From the NCBI GenBank assembly GCA_900757185.1, contig CAAEMX010000015.1, forward strand, positions 42,995-106,994: 64,000 nt of DNA, in the 5' to 3' direction. The stretch comes from an uncultured Collinsella sp. (lineage in GTDB: Bacteria > Actinomycetota > Coriobacteriia > Coriobacteriales > Coriobacteriaceae). The notes under the pieces were generated by a model, which saw only the letters and a list, made by a program, of their open reading frames with translations, was not told the DNA's origin and made no database searches. Below are positions 17,395-24,787 of the stretch, in pieces. The translations under genes were made by a program, and so were the position numbers. Within the stretch, counting starts at the first letter, position 1, and every line of letters starts with the position of its first letter.

Positions 17395-17764
17395 GGCGAT
17401 TCGTCTAGCTCTGTCTTTGGTGCTGATGGCTTCATTGGTGGGCTGTTCAACAAAGGAAGAGATATCGCGCGGAGGTTCCGGAGAAGTGACTGCGACAGAC
17501 TCAGGTTCATTAGAAATAGCTGGCGGGCATGCCGATGTGATGTTACAAGGAGAAGGCGTGCTTAGGTCGATTGATGCTGAAGACGCTGTCTGCTCAATAG
17601 AGGATTTGAAGACAGGTGAAACTGCATCGTACCGAGTTTCAGATAATGCTGCGAATATGATTGAGTCGATACCGACTGGAGCGCAGGTTTCTTTTAGATA
17701 CTTTGCTCCGCAACTTGAGGATGAGCTTGCTTCTCTGGTGTCTATATGCGCCGATGACAACTAA
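17369..17764 (+). CDS. Small lipoprotein overlapping the protease gene
   Basis: The product is about 131 aa: a charged start, a hydrophobic stretch and a lipobox LMASLVGC, then a soluble domain of about 100 residues. ATG codons at 17345, 17360 and 17369 all overlap the protease 3' end; none has a strong ribosome site, so the start is uncertain and translation is probably coupled. The acidic C-terminal part (LQGEGVLRSIDAEDAVCSIEDLKTG) has no family I recognise. The overlap suggests it works with the protease, for example as an inhibitor, chaperone or anchor; this is inference. Confidence 0.6.
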   Translation, partial: LMERLFRSRAIRLALSLVLMASLVGCSTKEEISRGGSGEVTATDSGSLEIAGGHADVMLQGEGVLRSIDAEDAVCSIEDLKTGETASYRVSDNAANMIESIPTGAQVSFRYFAPQLEDELASLVSICADDN

Positions 17765-17777
17765 AAGGCCTGAATTC

Positions 17778-17820
17778 AAACGGCCTCGGATGGTCAATTG
17801 GCTATCCGAGGCCGTTTTTT
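17778..17820. terminator. Strong bidirectional terminator between convergent genes
   Basis: AAACGGCCTCGGAT and ATCCGAGGCCGTTT are exact 14-base complements around a 9-base loop with T and A tracts outside, serving the lipoprotein gene and the converging gene at 17819. Confidence 0.85.
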
Positions 17821-19126
17821 ACTCGACCGGGGCTTCGACCTTGTCGATGGCCCAGGTGGCTCCGAGGCCGCCGGTGGTGTTGCGGCGAATGCGTACGGTG
17901 ACTTCGTGGCGTTTGCCGGCCTGTGTGTAGCGCAGGGGGAAGCTCGCGCGGTTACGGCCAGCCTCGATGGTACCGCGCTCGCGAGCGATCCAGTAGTACT
18001 CGCCGACGATGCCGAGGGTGTCGGCGCCGTAGGGGAGATAAGTCGACAGCTGGTGCAGCAGCGGACTAGGGCAGAAGACCTCGGTCGCGAAATCGATGGG
18101 GAAGTCCCCGGGGATGGTCGGTGCTGCGGGAGCGGGGGCCGGTGCTGAATTGGGGACCGGAGTCGGTGCAGGTGTGGGAGCCTGGTCACAGGCGGGTGCG
18201 GATGCGGACTCAATGACAGGTGCAGACTCAGATGCCGCTTCTGGCTTAGCTATGGAATCTGTCGGTTCCACGGAGATGGACGTGTCTTCGGTCCCGGTTT
18301 TGGCACCGGCCTGCGGAGTGTCCTCTGCCTCGACGTTCGGCTTGGCCTCGACCGGCGTGGATACCATGGTGGTGATGCCGGCGTTGGCGTTCTCGGGGTC
18401 ATAGACAACCGTGAGCGAGATGGCGGGCTGCGGCGTCTCGGGTTCCGGCGTCGCCTCGGTAGCGTCTTGATTCGCGGGCTCGTCGGACTGGTCGTCCTCG
18501 GCGTTGTCGCCAAAGACATCGCTGTTTTGGAACGCAGGCGTCTCGGGTTGGCCGGCGGTTTCTTCGGCTTTCGACTTGGGAACCTCGTTGAGCTCAACGG
18601 CGGCTTCCTGCTCAGCCATGACTTCGGGCTCGGTCGTGGCAGCGATTTCAGTTTCGACCTCTGCCGTTACTTCAGCAGTGACTTCAGCCTCTACCTCGGG
18701 CTCGGGCTCCGGAGCGACTTCGGCCACGGACTCGGGCTCGGGACGCTTAACGTGCTTGGGACGCACGGCCTTCAGGTCCTTCTCGCCGCGCTTTTTCTTT
18801 TTGTAGGACTGCTTGGCGCCCTTGGCGGCCTTGGGCTTGTCCTCGCCCTTGGCAAGGGCAGCATCCCAGGCCTCATTGGCGATGACGGTGGCATACAGAC
18901 GTCCGCCCTTAAAGACGGTCAGCTTAATGCAGTCGTCGAGTTCCTCGAGCAGCTCGCGCGTGGACTCGAAGCCCAGGTCATAAGCGGTCATATCGCCAGC
19001 GGCGAGTGTCTCCTCGACCTGTGTCATAAACGTTTGCTTGCCGCATCCAATCGCATCGCGCAGCAGGCGATACAGATAGATGTGGTTGCCCAGCGATAGC
19101 GTGGGCTTAACTATTGTCTTGCTCAT
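17819..19126 (-). CDS. Lineage-specific protein: N-terminal winged-helix-like domain, long acidic/Pro-Ala linker, C-terminal domain
   Basis: The 435-aa protein has three parts. Residues 1-90 are a compact helical domain with a LOTUS/OST-HTH-like feel (IYLYRLLRDAIGCGK, MTAYDLGFESTRELLEELDDCIKL, GGRLYATV). Residues 90-330 are a low-complexity linker rich in Glu, Pro, Ala and Thr, starting with a basic KQSYKKKKRGEKD patch. Residues 335-435 form a folded domain (FPIDFATEVFCPSPLLHQLSTYLP, ASFPLRYTQAGKRHEVTVRIRRN). Start 19126 has GGAGA upstream; longer frames add residues with no site. I do not recognise the family. The basic patch and the LOTUS-like fold hint at nucleic acid binding. Confidence 0.7.
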   Translation of the reverse strand: MSKTIVKPTLSLGNHIYLYRLLRDAIGCGKQTFMTQVEETLAAGDMTAYDLGFESTRELLEELDDCIKLTVFKGGRLYATVIANEAWDAALAKGEDKPKAAKGAKQSYKKKKRGEKDLKAVRPKHVKRPEPESVAEVAPEPEPEVEAEVTAEVTAEVETEIAATTEPEVMAEQEAAVELNEVPKSKAEETAGQPETPAFQNSDVFGDNAEDDQSDEPANQDATEATPEPETPQPAISLTVVYDPENANAGITTMVSTPVEAKPNVEAEDTPQAGAKTGTEDTSISVEPTDSIAKPEAASESAPVIESASAPACDQAPTPAPTPVPNSAPAPAPAAPTIPGDFPIDFATEVFCPSPLLHQLSTYLPYGADTLGIVGEYYWIARERGTIEAGRNRASFPLRYTQAGKRHEVTVRIRRNTTGGLGATWAIDKVEAPVE

Positions 19127-19198
19127 GGCAAATCTCCTCTTTACACACCAAAGCATCTTACCATCGCGCAGGGCTTTCCACCTCGGCGCCCAAAGCAA

Positions 19199-19230
19199 AC
19201 GGGCGCGACCGTTGCCGGTTCGCGCCCGTT
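19199..19230 (-). terminator. Hairpin between two minus-strand genes
   Basis: AACGGGCGCGACC and GGTTCGCGCCCGTT form a stable stem; the T tract is short. It lies 3' of the gene at 19265 on the minus strand. Confidence 0.6.
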
Positions 19231-19264
19231 ATACAGGTCGGTTATCTGTGAGAGGCGATCGTGC

Positions 19265-20209
19265 TTAGTTGCCCGATGTCGTGCCTTGGCTCGAGCTGTC
19301 GGATGCCGTGCCGGATGCGGTTCCGCTCGAGCTGTTTGTGTTGCTGTTGTCGGTTGAGCCCGTGCCCGATGCATTGCCGCTCGTCTGGTCACCCGTGCTC
19401 TGCTGAGAGCCGTCGGTCGTTTGGCTGGAGTCGGTCGTTCCGGATTGTGTGCCGCCGCTGTTCGAAGAGGAATCGGTGCCTTGCGACTGATCAGGGGTGG
19501 TCGAGGAAGAATCGGTGGGTGCGGAGTTGGCCTGTGAGTCGTTCTGCTGGCTTTGCGATTGGCCGGCGCTGTCCGCGTCTTGCTCGGTCGTGCGCGACGA
19601 AAGGATTGGCTCGGGGCGCTCGCCCAGACCCTCACCGGCGGTGGTTATAAGGATGGCGCCGGCGCAGGCGATAACCGCGACGATGGCGATGGCGATCGAG
19701 AAGATGATGACCTTCTTTTGCGTCTGGCTGCGCTCTTCCGCCGCCTTGGCGCGCAGGCTGTTGGGGGCGACGCGCGCCGTGGTCGCGCGTCCCGCGACCT
19801 GACGCATCTCCTGCGTAGTCGCGGCGCCGCCCAGGTGCTCCTCGGCATTAAGCTCAACGGGCTCATAGGCGCCGGCGGGGTAGTCGACGGCGGCGTGCGT
19901 ACCTTTGAGGGCTTCGGCGCTGGCAGAGATAAAGTGGCGGTAGACCTGCGAGGACACAACGGTGATGACCGAGCTCACGGCGGCACCAATTACTGAACCA
20001 GCGATACCAATCTTGGAGGCAAGCGCCACGCTCGTGGCGGCAGCTGCGGCGCCGGCGATGATCTGGGGAATGGAAATGTCATCGAACAGGCCCTTTTTGG
20101 GCGCGATGGCCATGGTCTGTCCGATGGAATGGTTCTCGTGCACGCCGTTGTTGAGCGATGCCGGCGTCATGACGCGCGTGCGCGGCGCGTCGGTGTACTT
20201 GGTTGTCAT
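19265..20209 (-). CDS. Membrane protein with Ser/Thr/Gln/Asn-rich C-terminal tail
   Basis: The 314-aa protein has a hydrophobic hairpin near residues 45-85 (IIAGAAAAATSVALASKIGIAGSVIG) and a second membrane segment near 172-195 (VIIFSIAIAIVAVIACAGAILI). The last ~110 residues are almost only Ser, Thr, Gln, Asn, Gly and Asp, a typical disordered, surface-exposed tail. No enzymatic motif is visible. Function unknown; the tail could span the peptidoglycan. Confidence 0.7.
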   Translation of the reverse strand: MTTKYTDAPRTRVMTPASLNNGVHENHSIGQTMAIAPKKGLFDDISIPQIIAGAAAAATSVALASKIGIAGSVIGAAVSSVITVVSSQVYRHFISASAEALKGTHAAVDYPAGAYEPVELNAEEHLGGAATTQEMRQVAGRATTARVAPNSLRAKAAEERSQTQKKVIIFSIAIAIVAVIACAGAILITTAGEGLGERPEPILSSRTTEQDADSAGQSQSQQNDSQANSAPTDSSSTTPDQSQGTDSSSNSGGTQSGTTDSSQTTDGSQQSTGDQTSGNASGTGSTDNSNTNSSSGTASGTASDSSSQGTTSGN

Positions 20210-20383
20210 ACGGGGTCCTCCCGGTGTAAATCTGCTTCGTTTCGTGTAGCCATCAGGGTACCCACCAGATGTGAATCATACGTGACATTTAACAGATACC
20301 ATCAACTCATCAAGGGGGCCTGCTGTCTTTGGTGCAATAGCTTGATGCTAAACTGGATTTATGTTTGCGAGGTGGTTTACGTG

Positions 20384-20602
20384 ATGTACCCGTATATGAC
20401 ATTCGAAGATGGAACCGAGGTCATTCATTCTGACCTGATTACAGATGGCGATATTGAAAAGGTTATCGTGCATTTTGAGCGACCGACGGCAGAGGGCTTC
20501 GACTCCGCTCGTTGTGAGTTGCCTTCCTGTTCGTGGACTGACTGGGAAGGGCATTTTACTCAGAGTGAAAAACGAGCTTTCGAAGAGTGTCTGAGCAAAT
20601 AA
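20384..20602 (+). CDS. Small acidic hypothetical protein
   Basis: This 72-aa product begins MYPYMTFEDGTEVIHSD and contains KVIVHFERPTAEGFDSARCELPSCSW. Start 20384 is chosen for GAGGTGG 9 bases upstream; the frame is open much further upstream but without a site. The fold could be a small beta-rich HicB-like domain, but I recognise no family. It lies at the left edge of the AT-rich island and may be part of it. Confidence 0.55.
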   Translation: MYPYMTFEDGTEVIHSDLITDGDIEKVIVHFERPTAEGFDSARCELPSCSWTDWEGHFTQSEKRAFEECLSK

Positions 20603-20608
20603 TTTAGA

Positions 20609-20628
20609 TTAGTTCGAGTTTAGTTCGA
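20609..20628. promoter_or_regulatory. Tandem operator-like repeat upstream of the DUF2087 gene
   Basis: TTAGTTCGA occurs at 20609 and again at 20620, an 11-bp period, so both copies face the same side of the helix. A second direct repeat, GCGTATG, occurs at 20657 and 20681. All lie within 100 bases upstream of the start at 20703. Confidence 0.45.
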
Positions 20629-20702
20629 ATAAAGAAGCTGAATGCGATGACCTAAAGCGTATGCATTTTTAGTATTAGATGCGTATGAAATGGAGGATGT
20701 GA

Positions 20703-20984
20703 ATGGATGAGCTAATAGACTTTAAAAAACGATTTCTCAAGAATGGCGAGCTGGTTTCAATTCCAAAAAAGGAAAGCTATAAAAGAATCATGCTGCTATG
20801 GGCCGTCTCTTTCTTTGAATTAAATACAAGTTATACGGAGCTTCAGGTTAATCGTGTGCTGTCACAGCTCTATCCTGATTATGCCGTGTTGAGGCGGTAC
20901 TTGGTTGATTATGGATTCCTATTAAGGGATGAACGAGGCCTGAAATACGAGGTTAATCGTGATGTTCACGGTATTGAGAGCTAG
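20703..20984 (+). CDS. DUF2087-domain protein, probable regulator
   Basis: The 93-aa protein matches DUF2087: SIPKKESYKRIMLLWAVSFFELNTSYTELQVNRVLSQLYPDYAVLRRYLVDYGFLLRD, with the family's EKEVN..L and D...LRRYLVDYGFL pattern. This domain often follows HTH regulators and is itself winged-helix-like. GGAGG sits 7 bases before the ATG. The next gene overlaps it by 23 bases, so it is translationally coupled to the transporter. It is the first gene of the radical SAM island and probably controls it. Confidence 0.75.
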   Translation: MDELIDFKKRFLKNGELVSIPKKESYKRIMLLWAVSFFELNTSYTELQVNRVLSQLYPDYAVLRRYLVDYGFLLRDERGLKYEVNRDVHGIES

Positions 20985-22146
20985 CCGTCCGGTTCGGGTC
21001 CTATATATTGCTAGAGGGATAAGCGAAATAGGCAATTGGTGTGCGAATATTGCTTTGCCAATGCTGATTTACGAGGTAACTCACGATGTTTCTGCAACTG
21101 CTTTGATGGTCTGCTGCAGATTTGCCCCCTCTCTGTTTTCAGTTGCGCTCGCGCAGCTGCCTCAGAAGATGGGTATCGGGACACTGCAGGCCATGAGATT
21201 GGCAGACTTAATTCGCGCGGGATTATTCGTTTGCTATATTTTTGTTGATAGTAAATGGAGTATGTTTGCTATTACGTGCGCGGTATCGCTTTGCCGAACG
21301 GTAGAAATGCCCTGCTTTTACTCGTTGTTAAGAGCCAATACGAATAGTATCAATCGCGACGTAATTAATAATTCGTTTGGGTTCCTGCAGAATTTGATGA
21401 TGGTTCTGGGGCCAGTTGCCGGCGGTTTTGTTGTCGCTCAATTTGGGGCGGAGGCTGTTCTTGCATTAGACGCGCTTTCTTTTGCCGCGTCGTTCTGGTT
21501 GCTGCGAGATGTTCCGTCGGTTATCGAGGTTAATGATAAAGAGGGAATAAGCAAAAATGAAAAAAACAGGACTGCATTTAGTGATCTTAGCGCGAAGCAC
21601 TTGGCAATTGGTTTCCTATTAATCGATATTTCTAGTGGCGTGGCATTCGGCTCTCTGAATTCTCTTTTGCCAGCTATAGCGCAATTGCAATTTGACTCGT
21701 CATCGATACAATACGGATTCCTTCAGAGTAGTCTTACAATCGGACTGTTGTTCGGAAATACAATATATGGTCGTTTAATCAGTGGTTCCGATTGCGTTAA
21801 ATCATATTGTTTTGTGACGTATCTTGCGCTCGGTGCGTATCTGGCGTTTGGCTATCGCTATGCGTCTGGGATATCGTTTATTTTCCTTTTTATCGTCGGT
21901 GCCGGAAACGCCATTCAAGATGTGCTTCTCATAACATCGCTGCAGGATTTGGCGAGAGACGGATCTGAATCGATAAGCCTGTTTTCAATTAGGGAGTCTT
22001 TGCAATCGGTTGCTGTTGTTATTTCAACACTTCTTGTTTCGCTGTTCACGAGCATCGCGATGTTCTCAATTCTCGTTACAGGACTTGGTGTATTTTCAAT
22101 TATGATGGTAGTTGTGTTTCAATTGAATTATTTGCGAAAGATGTGA
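20962..22146 (+). CDS. MFS transporter of the first radical SAM island
   Basis: The 394-aa protein has about 12 membrane helices and resembles MFS drug/peptide exporters (RGISEIGNWCANIALPMLIYEVTHD near the N-terminus, a helix hairpin FVVAQFGAEAVLALDALSF, central loop near 175-200). ATG 20962 has GAGG upstream; GTG 20959 is the alternative. It ends 7 bases before the radical SAM gene. In this setting it most likely exports the matured peptide or removes its active form. Codon use is much more AT-rich than in the flanking core genes. Confidence 0.75.
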   Translation: MFTVLRASRPVRVLYIARGISEIGNWCANIALPMLIYEVTHDVSATALMVCCRFAPSLFSVALAQLPQKMGIGTLQAMRLADLIRAGLFVCYIFVDSKWSMFAITCAVSLCRTVEMPCFYSLLRANTNSINRDVINNSFGFLQNLMMVLGPVAGGFVVAQFGAEAVLALDALSFAASFWLLRDVPSVIEVNDKEGISKNEKNRTAFSDLSAKHLAIGFLLIDISSGVAFGSLNSLLPAIAQLQFDSSSIQYGFLQSSLTIGLLFGNTIYGRLISGSDCVKSYCFVTYLALGAYLAFGYRYASGISFIFLFIVGAGNAIQDVLLITSLQDLARDGSESISLFSIRESLQSVAVVISTLLVSLFTSIAMFSILVTGLGVFSIMMVVVFQLNYLRKM

Positions 22147-22153
22147 CGTTGAT

Positions 22154-24475
22154 ATGCCTAAAACGCTTTTAGTATTTCCCCCAGGATGGAGTCCAGTGGG
22201 GCCGTATCTTGCCTTGCCTGTTTTGAAGTCATATCTTCAAGAGGTTGAACAATACAAAGTTGACATTGTTGACTTAAACGTGGAATTTTACGATGACCTC
22301 CTATCTTTTAGACATGTCGAAGAGTGCTGTAAAAGGTATCGGGAATCAAAGGATTCGTTTAGTTCGAATGTTCAATTAACAATCGAGTTGATACAAAAGT
22401 CGGCACTTAATGTTGACGAGGCAAAAGATATTTTCAGATCGAAGAGATACTTTAATCTAAAAGAAAGACAATATGCTGAAAACATTTTTAGAAATGCACT
22501 CTATATCATAAATCACGTCTCATATGGAGTTAAATACACGTTCAACTCCATAGATCTGCCCTATGATTATTATTCGACACCAGAAATAATGAAATCGCTT
22601 GCGGATACCTTGCATAATCCGTTTATTTCCTTCTATGAAACTGCCTTTCTTAAGCGTATTCAGAGGGAAAAATTCGAGTTTATTGGGATTTCGGTGAGCG
22701 GCTGTTTCCAATTGATTTCTGCAGTTACGTTAGCGAAACTGATTAAGGAAGAATGTCCATCTGTTAAACACGTCTCATTGGGCGGCAATTACATTACTCG
22801 TTTAGCAGATGACTGCATGAAAGAATGGCATCCCTTTTTTGAATACATTGATTCGATAATGATGTATGACGGCGAAGAGCCGCTTGCACGTCTTCTTGAG
22901 GCTCTTGACTCTGGTGATGACAATCTCGACTGTGTTCCAAACCTTTGCCATGCTAAAGGTGGAAAGATATATAAAAACCATCGGATTGAGCAAACATTTA
23001 TCAACGATACAGTTCCCGATTTCGATGGCTTCGCCCTTTCTAAATACTTCATGCCTGAGTTAATATTGCCGGTTTATTCCTCTAGGCAGTGTTTTAATCA
23101 TTGCGCCTTCTGCACCATTCCCGGTGCCACCGGTGGTTGTTACCGAAAGATGCCTATATCGAGAGTATTTGAAATAATGTGTCGGTTAAATGAAAAATAC
23201 GGCACGAGAGTTTTCTCTTTTGTGGATGAAACATTCGAAGGCAAAAGAATGGAGCAACTCGCGGATGAAATAAACGCATCGGGAAAAACGTTTTTCTGGC
23301 ATGGAGAAACGAGGTTCTCTCCAACCCTAAGTACAGAAGTTTTTAACAAGATATACCAAAGTGGATGTAGGCAGATTCAGTTTGGCCTCGAGTCATACAA
23401 CCAAAGAGTTCTTGATCTAATGAAGAAGAACACGAGAGTTGATTGGATTGATCGCAATGTCCATGATTGTCTCAATGCGGGTATTCCTGTTCATCTATTT
23501 TTTATGATTGGCTTTCCGACCGAAACTAAAGAAGAGGCTCTGAACACCTTAGCTTATACAGAGAATGTTTTGAATTATTCAAAACAGGTATGTGGTGTTC
23601 CATATTCCACGAGAGGATTTACGAATTTTGGTCTCGTTATGGGGTCGGATGTTTGGAATCATCCCGATAAGTATGGTGTCTCTGTAATGCCGAAGTCCCA
23701 ATATGAGGATTTGCGCCTCGAAGTGGATTATGTTTCAGGCACTGGTTTAACTTTAAATGAAGCAAAATCCTTATCTGATGAGCATCATATTGATTTTTAT
23801 ATGCAAGAGGTCATAAACGGTAGCGACACAATTGACTTGCCCCAGCGGCTTCATATTTCAGAGGTGACCTGGATCCTAGATTCTATTCACGCTGTCAGGT
23901 ATAAGGGACATTTGACCAAAGTAAAGCGACGGCTAACTAGTCTAAATCCAGCTGATCGAATCTGGCTGGATTCCAAGACCTCTGTCGTGCTCGTTGAGCC
24001 ATTTGCCTACTTCTATAATTCTGAATACCATCATGTCTATGCTGTTTCCCAGTTGGTATACCTTAAGTTGGCCCGTTTATTGGAGGCCGATTGTAGCATT
24101 TCTCTTATTCTTGATCAGGGCGACCTCGAGCTGACAAGGGCGATAGAAGAACTGTTGCATTATGGATTGCTGAATACAAATATCGATGCCGATTATGTAA
24201 TGCACGATAACGGTTTTCAATTGGTTAAAAGTTCGTTTGTTAAAGAAGTCGGACGCTCAAAAGAGGGGTTAAGAGTACTGCTGAGTTGTGCCACCCATAG
24301 AATGTGTGCGGTTAATGATTTTTCGTTCGCTTTGCTTTCGTTGTTTGAAAAGCCGATTACTAAGAACGAGGTGCGCGACATTTTGAAAAAAGAGGGACTA
24401 TCGACAAACGAGGAGCAATTAAACAAGTTGGTTGATAATTGCATGAAAGCAGATATACTACAATTGATTAGATAG
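22154..24475 (+). CDS. Cobalamin-type radical SAM enzyme with C-terminal PqqD-like helical domains
   Basis: The 773-aa protein starts with a B12-binding-like Rossmann region (TLLVFPPGWSPVGPYLALPVLKSYLQ; FIGISVSGCFQLISAVTLAKL; VKHVSLGGNYITRL). The radical SAM cluster motif is C313-x3-C317-x2-C320 (CFNHCAFC), followed by VDETFEG, HGETRFSP and QFGLESYNQRVLDLMKK, typical of this class. Residues about 590-773 add two helical segments; the last (VNDFSFALLSLFEKPITKNEVRDILKKEG) resembles PqqD-type recognition elements that bind RiPP leaders. Some B12 radical SAM enzymes methylate or crosslink peptides. The small ORF after it is the obvious substrate candidate. Confidence 0.8.
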   Translation: MPKTLLVFPPGWSPVGPYLALPVLKSYLQEVEQYKVDIVDLNVEFYDDLLSFRHVEECCKRYRESKDSFSSNVQLTIELIQKSALNVDEAKDIFRSKRYFNLKERQYAENIFRNALYIINHVSYGVKYTFNSIDLPYDYYSTPEIMKSLADTLHNPFISFYETAFLKRIQREKFEFIGISVSGCFQLISAVTLAKLIKEECPSVKHVSLGGNYITRLADDCMKEWHPFFEYIDSIMMYDGEEPLARLLEALDSGDDNLDCVPNLCHAKGGKIYKNHRIEQTFINDTVPDFDGFALSKYFMPELILPVYSSRQCFNHCAFCTIPGATGGCYRKMPISRVFEIMCRLNEKYGTRVFSFVDETFEGKRMEQLADEINASGKTFFWHGETRFSPTLSTEVFNKIYQSGCRQIQFGLESYNQRVLDLMKKNTRVDWIDRNVHDCLNAGIPVHLFFMIGFPTETKEEALNTLAYTENVLNYSKQVCGVPYSTRGFTNFGLVMGSDVWNHPDKYGVSVMPKSQYEDLRLEVDYVSGTGLTLNEAKSLSDEHHIDFYMQEVINGSDTIDLPQRLHISEVTWILDSIHAVRYKGHLTKVKRRLTSLNPADRIWLDSKTSVVLVEPFAYFYNSEYHHVYAVSQLVYLKLARLLEADCSISLILDQGDLELTRAIEELLHYGLLNTNIDADYVMHDNGFQLVKSSFVKEVGRSKEGLRVLLSCATHRMCAVNDFSFALLSLFEKPITKNEVRDILKKEGLSTNEEQLNKLVDNCMKADILQLIR

Positions 24476-24488
24476 AGGAGGTTTCTGC

Positions 24489-24599
24489 ATGGACGTTATT
24501 AACAAAGATCTCTTGGAGCAACTGAAAGAGTCTCAGGAAGAGGGCGTCGTGGTAGAAGTGTTCGACTTTGAGGACTACATGGATAAATTCTGCCATTAG
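24489..24599 (+). CDS. Candidate RiPP precursor peptide (36 aa), first island
   Basis: A perfect ribosome site, GAGGAGG, lies 7 bases before the ATG and 13 bases downstream of the radical SAM stop. The 36-residue product is acidic. Its leader-like half contains LLEQLKESQEEG; the second half is rich in Val and aromatics and ends in FDFEDYMDKFCH, with one Cys and one His at the extreme C-terminus. A strong terminator follows at once. No homologue is known to me. A peptide with leader-like N-terminus next to a PqqD-containing radical SAM enzyme fits a RiPP precursor; modification and product are inference. Confidence 0.65.
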   Translation: MDVINKDLLEQLKESQEEGVVVEVFDFEDYMDKFCH

Positions 24600-24623
24600 T
24601 TTCGGAATTAACTTGCCTCGCTT

Positions 24624-24657
24624 AAAGGAGAAGTCGATTATCGATTTCTCCTTTTTT
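24624..24657 (+). terminator. Terminator ending the first radical SAM island
   Basis: AAAGGAGAAGTCGA pairs with TCGATTTCTCCTTT over a TTA loop, followed by T residues. Confidence 0.85.
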
Positions 24658-24702
24658 AATTAAAGATATTTTTGGAATACATGCTCTTAGCACAGGTTGG
24701 CG

Positions 24703-24718
24703 TCTCAGTAAACTGAGA
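24703..24718. promoter_or_regulatory. Perfect palindrome upstream of nadE
   Basis: TCTCAGT-AA-ACTGAGA is a 7-bp perfect inverted repeat in the 130-base gap before nadE, with a further TCTCAG half-site near 24765. It looks like an operator; the cognate regulator is not evident in the window. Confidence 0.45.
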
Positions 24719-24787
24719 GGTTGCTTTGGCTAGTTAGAGATATGTGAACGTCCGTTAGACTGAATCTCAGGGTAGAAGGGGCCTCCA

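Noticed and set aside
20129..20383. N-terminal extension of the small protein at 20384
   Set aside because: Frame is open but overlaps the divergent promoter region of the 20209 gene and lacks a ribosome site; ATG 20384 with GAGGTGG is better.
24660..24787. A possible second short peptide gene downstream of the first island's terminator
   Set aside because: The only ATG frames there are about 11 codons with no ribosome site.
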